From Ectocarpus siliculosus (lineage: Eukaryota; Sar; Phaeophyceae; Ectocarpales; Ectocarpaceae), in contig FN649728.1 of NCBI GenBank assembly GCA_000310025.1, forward strand, positions 4,821,129-4,885,128: a stretch of DNA of 64,000 bases, in the 5' to 3' direction. The notes under the pieces are model-generated. The model made no database searches and had not been told where the DNA came from. It was given only the letters and a program-made list of their open reading frames with translations. Of this stretch, positions 47,606-59,680 are shown piece after piece; position 1 is the first letter of the stretch; every line of letters starts with the position of its first letter. A program made the position numbers and the translations under genes.

Positions 47606-50600
47606 TTACGAGAAGCGTGGGGTCGTCCCGCCTCCTCGTGGTGTCCCGAGTGAAAAGTACACGTCGCTGCCTTGTCTCGAGTCTCTCTCCTTCGCAAAAT
47701 TTTGTTGGGATACGTGGGCCAGACCCTGAACGACAGCGGCGTGGATTCGGAATCATACAGTTTGCGGTTCTTCATACAGATTTCTGTGTACATGATGTCG
47801 CCTGTTTTTTCATGAGCAAAAACTGACAAACCAACATTCCAGTCAAGAATTCGTGTTGCGTCCTCTGCACACCTGCATCATGTTGACAACAGCGTCGGTA
47901 TCCTCGAGGTAGTATTGAGCCTTGCTGATCTTCATGCCCACGGTGCACGTGAAGCACTGGCTACCTTGCAGAACATCGTACCTGATGGGGCAATAAACCG
48001 GGAAAGCAACGCGTCGTATGATTTAGTGCAAGGAGCATCCTCAGCATTGGTGTCATTGATTCGAAACGAAGCCGGTGGAACTCGGGACCGCTGCCTTCGC
48101 TATAGCCCCAATAATTGCTCGCAATTGAGCGATGATGTTGAAGGTGTCGGGGGACAGTGCGGCCACTGCTTACATATCCTCGTCTGTTCGCTCATCCCCC
48201 ACGCCCAGAATCAGGTCGAATCCAAGCGGGTCCTCGTGCAGAACAGTCAATAATGCCTTGCCCTTGTTGATTCGAGACGGCTGAATGACGATGTACTTCT
48301 TGAGAGGAGCCATCACCACTCGCACTTGCTCGTTCTGCCGTATGCGAAAGAAAGCGGCATGCAAAAAATGTTCCGAAGAGTGTTGACATGAGTCGCTTGC
48401 ACCCGTGTCAGATGATGAAGCCGTCTGAGCTCAAGACGTGGACGAGGTTATATGCACGGAGACGTACCTCGGACTATTTATTATGCCTGAACTAGCGCAG
48501 CTCGCGAAACATGCCCAAAGTCAAGGGCCATAGAACAAGCTCTTACCGCCAACATCTGCTCGAAGTGAAGCTGGAGGTTCTTCGCCTGGGTCTGCCCGAA
48601 GTCCGGATCTGTGTCTTGAAAGTGCCATGTTAGACCACTGCAAACAACAGGAAGGGGGCGAGATGGAGACCAACATACTTCCCCCGCGGTGCATTGAAAA
48701 AAGTAATATATGAATGTATTTCCAACTACACTCATCACGTACCATATGCGGCGCTCGAACAGTACACCTTGCAAGAAAGCTCGGAAACGACAGCCCAATC
48801 CCGGCAAAAAGTGGCTACCCGCGCCAAACCACGATCCATTTTAATTATTGGGAATAGTCTGGTCGGAAAACGAGCTACCACCTTGTCGCTTGGTACCAAA
48901 CCTCATGGAGAAAACATGATAAACATCGCGAGACAATTGTTTGTACCTATCTTTGAGCTCCAGGAACGACCCTGGGGTTCGGCCTGTGAAGTTCTCCAAA
49001 ATAGCAAGCACCTCGCTCCGCCAGCTGAGGTCTGCGTTGTGACTTCGCATAATCCACTCTGCGCCGTCGGTCGGCTGGTTGTTTGAGGCGCTGTCGGGGG
49101 AAAAGAGGCCTCCTCCAGACACCGTCCGTACTCGTCTGTGGCCACGATGCTTGTACGACATCGATGGTTGCTGGTGCCCCATTGGAGTGCTCGACCCACT
49201 CTCTCGGCGTTCTCCGAATCTCCCCTCGCGCCCGCTGCGCTCTGACCCCCACTCCCCCATGTCGGCAAGCTGGTCCCTTGACCTGCTGCCGCTACCCGTT
49301 TCATCCCAACCCGTGCTTGCACGATCTCTCGGTTGCTGTGTGCGGTGAGCAGCTGCTGGTTTCACCCAGTAGCCGTGCTCTGCGATCAGACCCAGCCTGG
49401 CAAAAGGGGGGGGGAACTTAAATTTCGAAACGCCGTTTATCTTCTGCCAAACATGTGTTGGCTACTTTTTGAGTTCTGGATACGGCCCACTACCAAAACG
49501 CCTCGAGCTGGACACAGCTTATCGCAACCTACCGTCGAGAGGTGCCTAAACTATGCTTAGAAGTGATAGAAGCACGCTGAAAATGTGCACGCCCGGTACC
49601 AACCTCGGCACACCTCCTAGCCAGTCCTCCAGCTCTGACTTTCTCCTGCCCGAAATTATGTACACCACATTCGCTGTGTCCTGCACGCACAAGTAGATAA
49701 TGGTGGGACAACGTTGGATAGCACAATCTCGAACTCAATAACGGCATTGTCGATTCTCTGTCATGTCCGGCCATGTCAAGAACATTTGAGCGTGCGGTAC
49801 CCGGTGGCAACCCTGTCCAGAGAATGTCTTACCTCACACAGAGCTTCCAGCACTTGCAAAAGAACTGGGGGTGGAGCGGAGAGCTGGGCGAGCGCGTGGT
49901 GTGCCACGAGAGTCCCATCGTAGTCAAACACCAACAGTCGACGGCGGCTGCGGCCGTAGAATGACTGCAGCGGAGAAGGATTCGACGAATGGGAAGTACT
50001 GAGTAGAGTTAGGGGCCTGGAGCATGGTCCCGCCCGCTATGAGGCTAGAGAAACAGTATCAGACCATATGCTTCAGCTCAACACGTGTGGCATAGGAGTT
50101 ACGTCTGACGTGAGCGGATGCAATACACGGCCGCAAATGAAACACCATGTGCCTGCCGAAAGAAGTTCCTCCAGGCGGGTGCGTAGATGGATTGCTCACC
50201 AAACGACGAAATCAGAAAAGTTGCAATCTGCAAGCCCTCAACAAACGTGGCAACGTGATGACGACAGATTGCTCATGGTCTTCCACAACACATGCAAAAA
50301 AACACGGAGGGCAGTCAGTTTCTCCCCGCTTGTACATCAGCGCGCCTCCCAACATGGGAAAGAGAAAAAACAGAGTACGTCGCAGCGAAACACATGTTGA
50401 CCGACAAGTGTCTACCTGGAGATACCCGGCGTCCAACTTTTGCAATCGGTTGTACTCCCGTGCTTTCTGCCCGGCCATCAGGAGCGAGGGGATGATTCTC
50501 CTCGCCCAAAGATGGCTGGTGTAATGGTTGACATACCGAAGAAGTTGGTGATGCCTGATCTTTTTCGTCATAACCTGAGGGTACGTAAAGGGAGAGGGCG

Positions 50601-53600
50601 GGTCATATCCTGAAGGTCCGACGAATGAGAAGAACACGTGATCTGTCGATGTCAGCTACTTGAGAATAAAATGATGTTGGAGGCGGACTCGGGCCGGGCA
50701 ATAGTATTCGAAGACCAAGTCGCAGATCCTAGACGTGACTTTCATGTTGCTTGTTGGGTTCTCCCAACCGTATGCCGCGCCCAACACGTCATTGGTTGCT
50801 GGAGTCGACATCTGGAGAGCGACGATTTTGGAGGTACTGCTCCAATAACCTTCTGTGTTGGTCTTTCGTGTGGACGCCGGAAGGTTTCGCGCAACCAGCC
50901 CTACATATGTACAGAACGAGGTCACACCTCGCACTCGACCAACGCTGTCGACTGCAAAGATTGAGGACGGGTCGTTGTCGACCAGCACATCTCGAGGTAA
51001 CCACTCTCTCACCGGCATTGCTAACGCTGTGTGGATGGACTCTGCCACCTTGTCCGGGTCGTATGGGTTCACCAGCACCGCTCCTTTAAACGACAGCGCG
51101 CACCCCGCAAACTCACTGAAAACACAGGGTGCGGGTAACGCGTTATGTTATAGACAGGCCCTCGCATATGGTCTTCACCATGAAGAATCAAACGCCAACG
51201 AGCGGAACAGCAAGAACAAGCAAAAACAAGTCCAGCTGTTTTCTGCTATCTTCCAAGGTTGTACATCGTGCCTGGAACCATAGACGGCAATCCGTACTAA
51301 ATCAAACAATAGCAAGTATCGAAGCCGGAATGTTTCACCTGTACACGAGAACCCCGTGCATAGACGTCTGCTGACATGCGACGAACTCCATCGCTCCCAA
51401 GTTGACTCCCTCTCGCAGGCTCGTCACCAAGGCAACGTCAGCCAACGCCCAAAGCGCCACCATCTCACTGCCGAGAAACCACATTGTGGAACATTTATCA
51501 GAGGTGAGGTCAGCAGCCGGTCGGTCGATGAGGTGATGGTCCCATTTCCATTGCCCATCCGCATTCTTTCATCGTTTCGAGCCAATCCCCACGCTGTCAT
51601 TTGTTGAATGAAATTCAACCTTGCTTCTCAAGCATGCTTGTACGAGTGTCTCACCTGTGGCTCAGCTTCTTCTTCATGTAGTGAATCGGGGTGTAGTCTG
51701 TTTTGCCATACTTTCCGTTCACGCGTCCGACCAGTCCATCCACGGCCTTTCGAAGGTCTCTGCGGCGTTGGCCATGGCAAGCCAGGCATGGATTTGACGT
51801 GTTCGTTATGCATGATAAGCACAAACAGCTTTTAAAAAAACGCGCACAACACCGCGCTGCTGTGCCTTTCGCAACGACGCATGATAAAATAAATGTCCGC
51901 ACCAAGACACAGTAGTCAGCCCTTTCATACCTGTCACCTCTTCGACCATCGTCTCGTACTACGACGAACATAATGACTTTCCCTCGAAGCTCAGGATAAT
52001 TCTCCAGAAGGCTGTCAACCGCGAGAAGTTTCAGAGGGATCCCCTGCAAGGCGAAAAACGCAAGATGCTTAGGCCAAAAAACAACTTGAACAGCCGTATG
52101 ACCTAGAGGCAAATGGGTGATTGTGTTCATTCACACCATGGTGTTCACACCATCGAGGGGCTAGAGGATGTCACACTGGACCAATGAGAGGCTAGCATGT
52201 TACCGGACACACGGCGGAAACCAACGATCAGCCTTGATGGTGCTAGAAAAATCACAACCGAAAGTCTGTCCACGTACCTTGCACAGGTCAAGACGGTCGA
52301 TGCTAACGAGCACCTTGCGGTCTTCCGTGTGGCACACGTGCCGCAGGCGCTCCATGACGGCCCTGTTCAGAGAGCGACGCGTCGATAAGAAATTTCGAGA
52401 GCAAAAACCAACGACTGTGTCTCGAGGAAAATGCAGTAAGTCCCGACGAATAGTGACGGTCCTACAAGAGGTGTGCCTTTTTGAATCATTGGGGCATTCA
52501 TTAGCGTTTGTGAAAAGCGACGGTGAAACTTACCCGATCTCCGGTGTCATCTCGAACGCCTCGGGATGAATACCCATAGGGCAGATACTTACGCTGATCA
52601 AGCGTCCGTTGTACTCGATTCGGCTGGGATAAGATTCAAGGCCAAGGATCCTGCACGAAGAAGAAGAGGGCACGCGCGTTTCTCTTTGTTCTGAAGACAG
52701 CGAACGGTAGCAACCCTGCAACGTGCTTGATGGAATCCACGCGTCTTGGCAAATACGTACAGTACCCGATGACTCGGTGTGACAGTCCAACGGCTTGTTG
52801 ACTACTTCAACACAAACTAGCATGGTCAACAATCAAAGAGGTGGGGCGACTCGCAAAGGTGTGTTTCCTTTGTCGACACCTGCAACAGCATGTGCCGTAG
52901 TAATTCAGTAAATACCATCGCCATGGTTAAAAAATCGGAGTCCTTTTGGTGCGTGTCCTAAAACCTTCATCTCCCATATTTGAGTCGATGACCACTAAAG
53001 AAGAAGGAAGTCCCGAACAAAACGGTAAGCCTCATCTCGCTCCCCCCCGACTCCACCGCGCATCTGTTTGTTCTCAAACGATGCCAGCTTCTACGTCCTG
53101 CACTTTGTACAACGTTAACTGTTACACCATTAGAAGTTGGTTAGATGTGGTGCGCGGGAGCCTTCCAATGTTTTCTCGGGCCGCTGAGGGCCAACAACAA
53201 GGCATTGGGCGTGCTCTCCGTGTAGCATGCGTAAGCGTCACGAAAGGGCCAAAACGGTCGTGGTGGCTGGTCGAGTAAGTGCTCCAGCACCAACGCCTCA
53301 CCTGGTGCACGAATTGAGGAAGTGCCTCACATAGTCGAAGTGGTTGAACGACACCAGATCTGCCCCAAGAATCCCCTCGAGAAGTACCTGTCGCACTGGA
53401 AGCATGCGGTAGAACTCTACCCGTGCGATGTGGGTTGAGACAAAATACAGATGAGCAAAAAGTACGCGGGGAAGCCTAACGTTGAGCAGTTATGAATTGC
53501 AGTAGTTTCTTCATCTTTCAAAGCAATCTACTCTACCAAGTACACGTTAACCGGTGAAAGAGGAGGTATCACATGCCATAATTTTATATTTTTAGGTCGA

Positions 53601-56600
53601 CAGCTCTCATCTGGCAGCTAAAGGTTTTACACTAGGTCGCGCACCATTCACTTTTTTTCTGTGACGCAAGCTTCAGGGTTCCAATCCAACCAGAAGCTGT
53701 GCTCACCCGTGGAGGGAAAAGGGCAGTGGAGGAAAAATCCGCACGTAATGTCAGGAAACCTCTTCCGCAGGAGAGCAGGCAGAAGCATGAGGTCGTAGTC
53801 ATGCACCAGCACAATATCTCCCTCCTCGTAGATCCCTGCCACAGCTTCTAAGAACAGCTTGTTTGCATGCGCATATGCCTGATTCGAAAAAAACAAAAGT
53901 CGGGATGCGGGGATAAAAATGTTGAAATGCCAGGTTCTTACAACCGGACGCACTGCCGAATTGTTCAGCAGATAAAACCCTCCACTTATCGCCCCCAGAC
54001 ATGAACCGTTACTGTAGGACAAACGGCAGAGTAAAGGCAAAGCCTGGTACACGACGGAGGTAGGGGCACGGGTAGTGTGGCATGTACGACATGAATGGTG
54101 TTCTACATTCATGGTGCTACGGTTCAATCGTGAAAATGTGATCCCAGATAAGGCGTCAAAGTTGTCAGGGGTACAGCCTCGACGGCGTGGATGGTAGTTT
54201 ACACGAATCTAGAGTGCTAGTAATGGGGTCAAAATTCTGGCGGCAACGAGCAGTAAAGAAAAGTATCTAGCGATTATCCTCGTAACCAATTTCTGCCTCG
54301 AAGACCGAAGAGACAGAAACATACATAAAAGGGTGTAAAACAGGCTCCAGTAACACCTACGAACCCAGGTATTCGGCCGCGTCCCTTGCCCCTAGGCGAT
54401 CGGTGTTTTCAACGGTCGCGAAATCACTCTCCGCGAAAGGGCGCACACAACGCGGGGAATGTTTCCGGTAGGATTGTAACCAGACGTTGATAAGGTGCAT
54501 ATCTTCTTACCTCGTACTGACTCTGGAAGTTCTCTAGAAGGGCCTCATTGAAGTTCGTGGGTATGCAGTGAAACAGCGGCCACAGGACCCCCTGAGTAAA
54601 CTTGTGGTAGTACAGGTCCTCGACCTGCGTAGGCAATGCCGGGAAGGCGCCAGGCATGCCTTGTGTCTGATGCCTTGATTGCCATGAATCCAGCCAAGAG
54701 CATTTCTCCTGAGTACAGTGAGCAGAGATATCCTAACGTATTGTACCCCATTACCTACCTCTTGCGTTAGGAAAACTGGAGTACAGTTATGATCTGCTTC
54801 CAATTTCTTGCGCACGGCTGGCTGAATCGCCGGATCCACCACTCCGCCGAGCCAGCTCACCCAACGCACCCTGCATCAACGAAAAGCAGCGGGCCAAGCG
54901 CACGCAGGTATTAGGATAATAGGCTCGCGACTGGCAAAACCGGCGTGAGATGCAGCAGCTTTCTGACATTTGTTGAGCAGTCTCGGAATATTTACGTTAC
55001 AGGTTTCGAATGATTTGACATCGGCGAGCGGTGCATACAATTGTTAAAGATTCTCCACGTTCGAAGGGGGGACGGCTGCACGTTAAAGATTCACGGAGCG
55101 ACACCGCCACCTGAAAGCCTTGCATCTGCGCTGTCCCTCCACTTGTATTTGAAATGCTATCGACGTCGCAACACGCTACATATCTACTCTGGGTACGTAT
55201 GTGGCAATGAAGCGCTGGGACGCCCGCCGGTGGAAGGAGCTCGTTCTGTCAGCGTCATGTACGAACACAAGACAGCATCGCGTTTCAGAGTTTAACTTGT
55301 GTATGTGTTCGTCCCATCTACTCTGGCGCCAGTCTACAGTAAACACCTTTCGGCTTACATTTCTGACGTTTCAGCAGCGGTAACACAGTTTTTTATTGCC
55401 CTACCGTCCTCCTGCGGTCCTTGCCTTACCGGGTTCATTCAGCGCATTGATGTTGATGACAAACTTGTTCTCATCACAGCCGTGTACAATGTTTCGTTAA
55501 CTGACCTTCTCTATGAGAGACCGCACACAGAACCATAGTTTTTGCCAATCGATGCCACGACAAGCACACCTGTTGCTTCCCATAAGGGAGTCTATTGCAC
55601 TCTTGAACCCACCCATGCTCTTCTCGTAGGTCTGGGGGCGCAAGACACGATTTACGCGCGAGTAGTAAGCAAGCAGTGGTCTTAGAATGCAGGAATATTG
55701 GGTGTCCTCAAGCGTGCAGGTGAAGTTGGTATGAAACAGAAGGTCCTATGAACTACAGACATAGGGTTCCGACGTGGTCGAGAGGGATGCCAACCAGGTG
55801 GCCGGCGCCTAAGTTTCGGTGCAATCTTGCGGCGATTTCACTGGTGGGTGGGCAAGTCAGGGGGGAATCGGTACGTCGTCTATACCAGTACCATGGTATG
55901 TCTTTATTTGCGAAGTACTAACGCGTCGACGTAGTCTACATGGTCAAATAGCTGTCCTCTTACATTCTGCAAAGAAGTAACCTTTGATGTCTGCTGACTG
56001 GTAGCATTCTGCAGTAGACTACGTGAAGTGCCGTTCTACGCTCTGCGTACTGGTACGCCGCACTGGTATGCATACCCGGCTTTGTCCATCTTGCGATTCA
56101 TTAAGCTTGAGAGGCTTTTTGACAGCGCAGATAATAAGCTTCTTCTCCACCTCCACGATTCGCGCCCCGCCAGGCCTGTCGTGGCTCGCTTTCCGAACCT
56201 CGGCTAGTTGCCTGTTCGAGGTCATGTGCAACCGACGGTACAACTGTAGAACACGTAACCTTGTGTTACGATACGATATCATGTTTAAATTATTACAGAT
56301 ATTGCATGCAATGTAAGTACTCTCAAAAGTAGACAACCACACAGGTGGGAACACACACCCACCCGGCGCGTGGTCATCCGCTTCTTATCTATACTACTGT
56401 AGTAGGAAAACATCAGAGTTGACCATACCGCGCTGAGTGGGAGCACTGAGAAGGACTTCGTTCATTCGTTCTGTCCTCCTGTGCACATCGATAGGGACAC
56501 GCCGCATCTTACCTATGGAGAAACTGAAGCTCGCGTAGTACATCAGCCTGGCTTGTCTCGTCCAGTTCGTCATCAGCAACAGATCCTGTTCTGGACCTCG

Positions 56601-56739
56601 GCAGGAAGTCTGGGGATGCCATACCGTCAGGCGTGGCGCGGGTGTTTTCATGAGTGTTTGGAGTCGGTCTGTGACAGTGAGTCTTGCCGCGGGAGCTCCG
56701 TGGCTTTCCAGACGGGTACCCATTGCCCAGCGAGAACAT
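47606..56739 (-). CDS. Fused trehalose-6-phosphate synthase / trehalose-6-phosphate phosphatase
   Basis: About twenty-one exons; approximate positions 56513-56739, 56061-56203, 55570-55665, 54764-54871, 54513-54617, 53713-53880, 53297-53440, 52536-52651, 52278-52385, 51925-52046, 51652-51760, 51371-51490, 51012-51118, 50424-50582, 49835-49975, 49612-49696, 48951-49405, 48549-48635, 48176-48345, 47879-47965, 47606-47730. The synthase (GT20) part shows KLIICAVKK, SMGGFKSAID, YYHKFTQGVLWPLFH, VLVHDYDLMLLPALLRK, GFFLHCPFP, SIDRLDLCKGIPLKLLAV, LVGRVNGKYG, LVTSLREGVNLGAMEFVACQ and AVLVNPYD. The phosphatase part has all HAD motifs: VFDYDGTL, VYIISGRRKSELEDW, GLIAEHG, a Lys-bearing SRINKGKAL and GVGDERTDEDM. 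Family members make trehalose from UDP-glucose and glucose-6-phosphate in the cytosol. The start (MFSLGNGYPSGK) is the first in-frame ATG after an acceptor and is uncertain. A Ser/Gly/Arg-rich insert of about 90 residues splits the phosphatase domain. Confidence 0.9.
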
Positions 56740-57353
56740 ATGTTGCTGTGGGGCAAGTGTCACCCAGTGTACTTACACGTGCAGCGTGGTCAAGCAGGCA
56801 GCATACACCCGAGCGCGGAGCGGAAGGGGCGGTACTCTTGTGTAGCGAGGGCTACACGAAGCCGGCAAGATGCCAACGAATAATCTCACTACGAGGTCGG
56901 GCATGAATTTCCCAGCAGCTGTTGGTCTGTGGCCGACACGCGGTGAGGATACCAGGAGCCCTGGGAACAACAACAACATCACAGCCACCGCCACCGATCG
57001 ACATCGCTTTCGCGAAGGAACATTGCTCGTTCTAGTAGCGTGCTTGCTGGCTTCCAACTGGCGTCTAAGGCAGAAAGGGATCAGCAGTGCGAGGCCGAGA
57101 AAAACGTCCAACGTCCAGTCGGAGTTGCCCGTCCGCAGCACGGCGAAACTCTCCGCACTAATGCTCTTGGATCGCGGCTTGCGTATGGCTGCCTACGTCG
57201 CTGTGCAGCTCTTGAAGCTTTTCAGCGGCCGAATTGGCAGTGGACCGCAAAAGCAGGGCTTGCACACCAGGTATGTCTCTCATTTAATCTATTCCGTCGC
57301 TCCGAGCTGGTCTAACTACCCATTACGACCCGGCACGTGCAGTATTCCGTTTA

Positions 57354-57577
57354 TGACGCAAGATATCACGCCCCCTGCATCGATTGCAAGGCTCCATTGT
57401 ATCGTACTCCACGATGAAAGAGGATGCCATTATCGAATGACGCGTTTTCGGAAAGCTCTCGATAAGGTGATTCTAACGCTGCCATTTTTCGTCACCGCCA
57501 CTCTTTCTGCTGTAACCCCGCAATCGGACTTTGAAAATCAGTCCAGGGGGTGTGATATCTCGTGTCACCTACGGTAT
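57354..57577. mobile_element. MITE-like inverted-repeat element, copy C
   Basis: The left end GACGCAAGATATCACGCCCC and the right end GGGGGTGTGATATCTCGTGT are inverted repeats matching copies A and B. The centre has ACGCGTTTTCGGAAAGCTCT. About 215 bases, no coding capacity, about 600 bases upstream of the trehalose gene start. Confidence 0.7.
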
Positions 57578-57949
57578 ATTTAGTCTACCACGGCGTATGC
57601 ATGACATGTAGTCGAAAACAAGGTGCGTGATAATTCATCTCCGGGTGTGCGTTTTCATGTCGCACTTGGCGATATTCACGATATGATCATAACTTCATTC
57701 GTCACACTTGCGGTCGTCCGGTGCAGTGTCAATCTGCATATGTGCGCATGTGAAGAATGTGAAGTACTAAATATTACTGCTGTAAGTAATGCACGCGTGG
57801 GACAATCTGGAAGATCCGTGAAGAATTCACTTGTCATATAAAATAACTACCATTTTTCGGTAGTGCAGAATAGCAGCTGTTGCTGTTGCCTTGGGGTAAA
57901 GGTAGAAGAATGACAACAGTGGGGGACGGATCCGCTGATTTATCCTTCC

Positions 57950-57971
57950 GCGGGGAGTTACATCTCCCCGC
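57950..57971. repeat. Perfect GC-rich hairpin
   Basis: GCGGGGAG and CTCCCCGC are exact 8-base complements around a 6-base loop. It sits just left of the 58020-58100 repeat and may belong to the same element. Confidence 0.6.
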
Positions 57972-58019
57972 ACCTTTTAGAAGGAATCATTCTCTTCCAT
58001 GCCTACACATCTAAGTCCT

Positions 58020-59680
58020 ACAGCACTACAAGGTCCCCCTGCGGGAGGTAGGTGATTTGCCTCCCGGGGGCGACGCAAGAGGACATGGCCAATCAATGCC
58101 ATGGCGGTCGCATGGTTGGTCGTCATAACGTTCGGTAGTGCCGGCTTGCGTGCAACCTGCATACTAATAATTTGCTTGGAATTTGCATCATACATGTGCG
58201 GGGAATTTTGTTTTCTCCCGCCGTGACTTTCCCTTGTGCGCAAGTGAGTAGTTTTGGCTAGCGGGTTGCTGCAGGTCCTACCGCTGTAATCCGCTGCGTT
58301 TGATCACTTTCTCTTCTTGTGTGATCGTTTCCCATGGTCGGTGGGACTTTTTCACGCATACACCAACAACAACGAATCAAAGAGACGCTCAACGTGCCCA
58401 AGAACAGTCACAGATAGATGTAGACTGCTACCGTACCAAACTTCTAATTTTGACTTTTTCGATTTTTCGGAATTGAAATGTACAAATTTACCGCTGCCAG
58501 AGTTGTGTGAGAGGACTTCTGTGTCGCGTAGTGTGTTCCCATGAGCATCAAGAGTCTTGATCCCCGCTGTAGGTACGCATGCGCCAGTTGCCGTGTGGTG
58601 GTTGCGTACACAACAACCAGAGCAGCAGGTGTGTGGGCGCGTGGGCGCGTGGCGCGTGGCCCGGGGTAAAAAAAAGTTATTTTTTCAGTTTTTGTGCCGT
58701 TCGAGGAGGCTTTTATTGTTCGGATTCCCAACCCCTGAAAAAATAGCCAGTCCCAGCGACTTTAGGCGGGCCTAGCGCGCACCACCGATGTCTCGCGAGC
58801 CCTATACGTAACGAGTAATGTACCGACGGGTCCTCTGCGCGTGCCATGCAGAAGAAAGTACGAGAAAAAACGCTGTCACAGCAGAGAAAAACGATTGCGA
58901 AGAGTAAAGAGTCGAAATCCTACATATGCATACAAGGTCTCCCTTCGGGACGTGGGTGTCAAGCCTCCCGCGGATGACGCAAGACCACAAGCGCATTGCC
59001 CAGAAGGAGGGACTTTGTGCCTTATTTTTGATGGGCAGTTTTGTAACCCTCGTATTCTGTACAAAATCGCGCACGTATGCATAGTTATTCTACATTGGAG
59101 ACAGCTCAAGCGGACAGCAACTTGCCAGCGAAAAAAAACAACTTGTGACTGATGAAGCCAGCTTTCAATGAGACCGAATTGAATCCGAACTAACACCACA
59201 AACAAAACATGTTCAACACTGCGGGTGCATGCGCGAAGACTTGCCTACGCAGGTGCATGCGCTAAGACTTGCCTACGGCAGCAGCGTTTCACTTGGGCCC
59301 CTGCGAAGTGTATTAGAGCAAACGTAGGTACTGTTGGACATTGCCATGACACAAAGAGTCACAGCGATGGATGTGGGACCAGCAAACGAAAAATAGATGT
59401 GGAGATGAACAACTAGCCAAGAGGCAAGTATATATTTCAAAACTGTCGTATCTGATGGGTTTATAATTGGTTCGCCAGGCTTTGTCTGCGCGGAACGCGC
59501 CCCCGGAGTATAGAGCTAGTTTTCGCAACTTCGACCGTCAACCACAGGCGCGACGGAGGCCTAGCGAGCTCCGGGCACGAGCGTTTATGTACCGACGAGC
59601 CTCCTGTGTGCCCCTGAGAAGGAATCGCGAGAAAAGACTCACTGCCGCGAGAGAAAGAAATGTCGAAGCACAAAAAATAA
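58020..59680. repeat. Two families of duplicated segments
   Basis: Family 1: about 58026-58100 and 58930-59005 share ACAAGGTC.CCCT.CGGGA, GCCTCCCG and GACGCAAGA. Family 2: about 58795-58900 and 59585-59680 share ATGTACCGACG.G and purine-rich AGAAA runs. A perfect-length 28-base tandem repeat (GGTGCATGCGC.AAGACTTG) lies at 59224-59279. Together they suggest nested old repeats without coding function. Confidence 0.5.
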
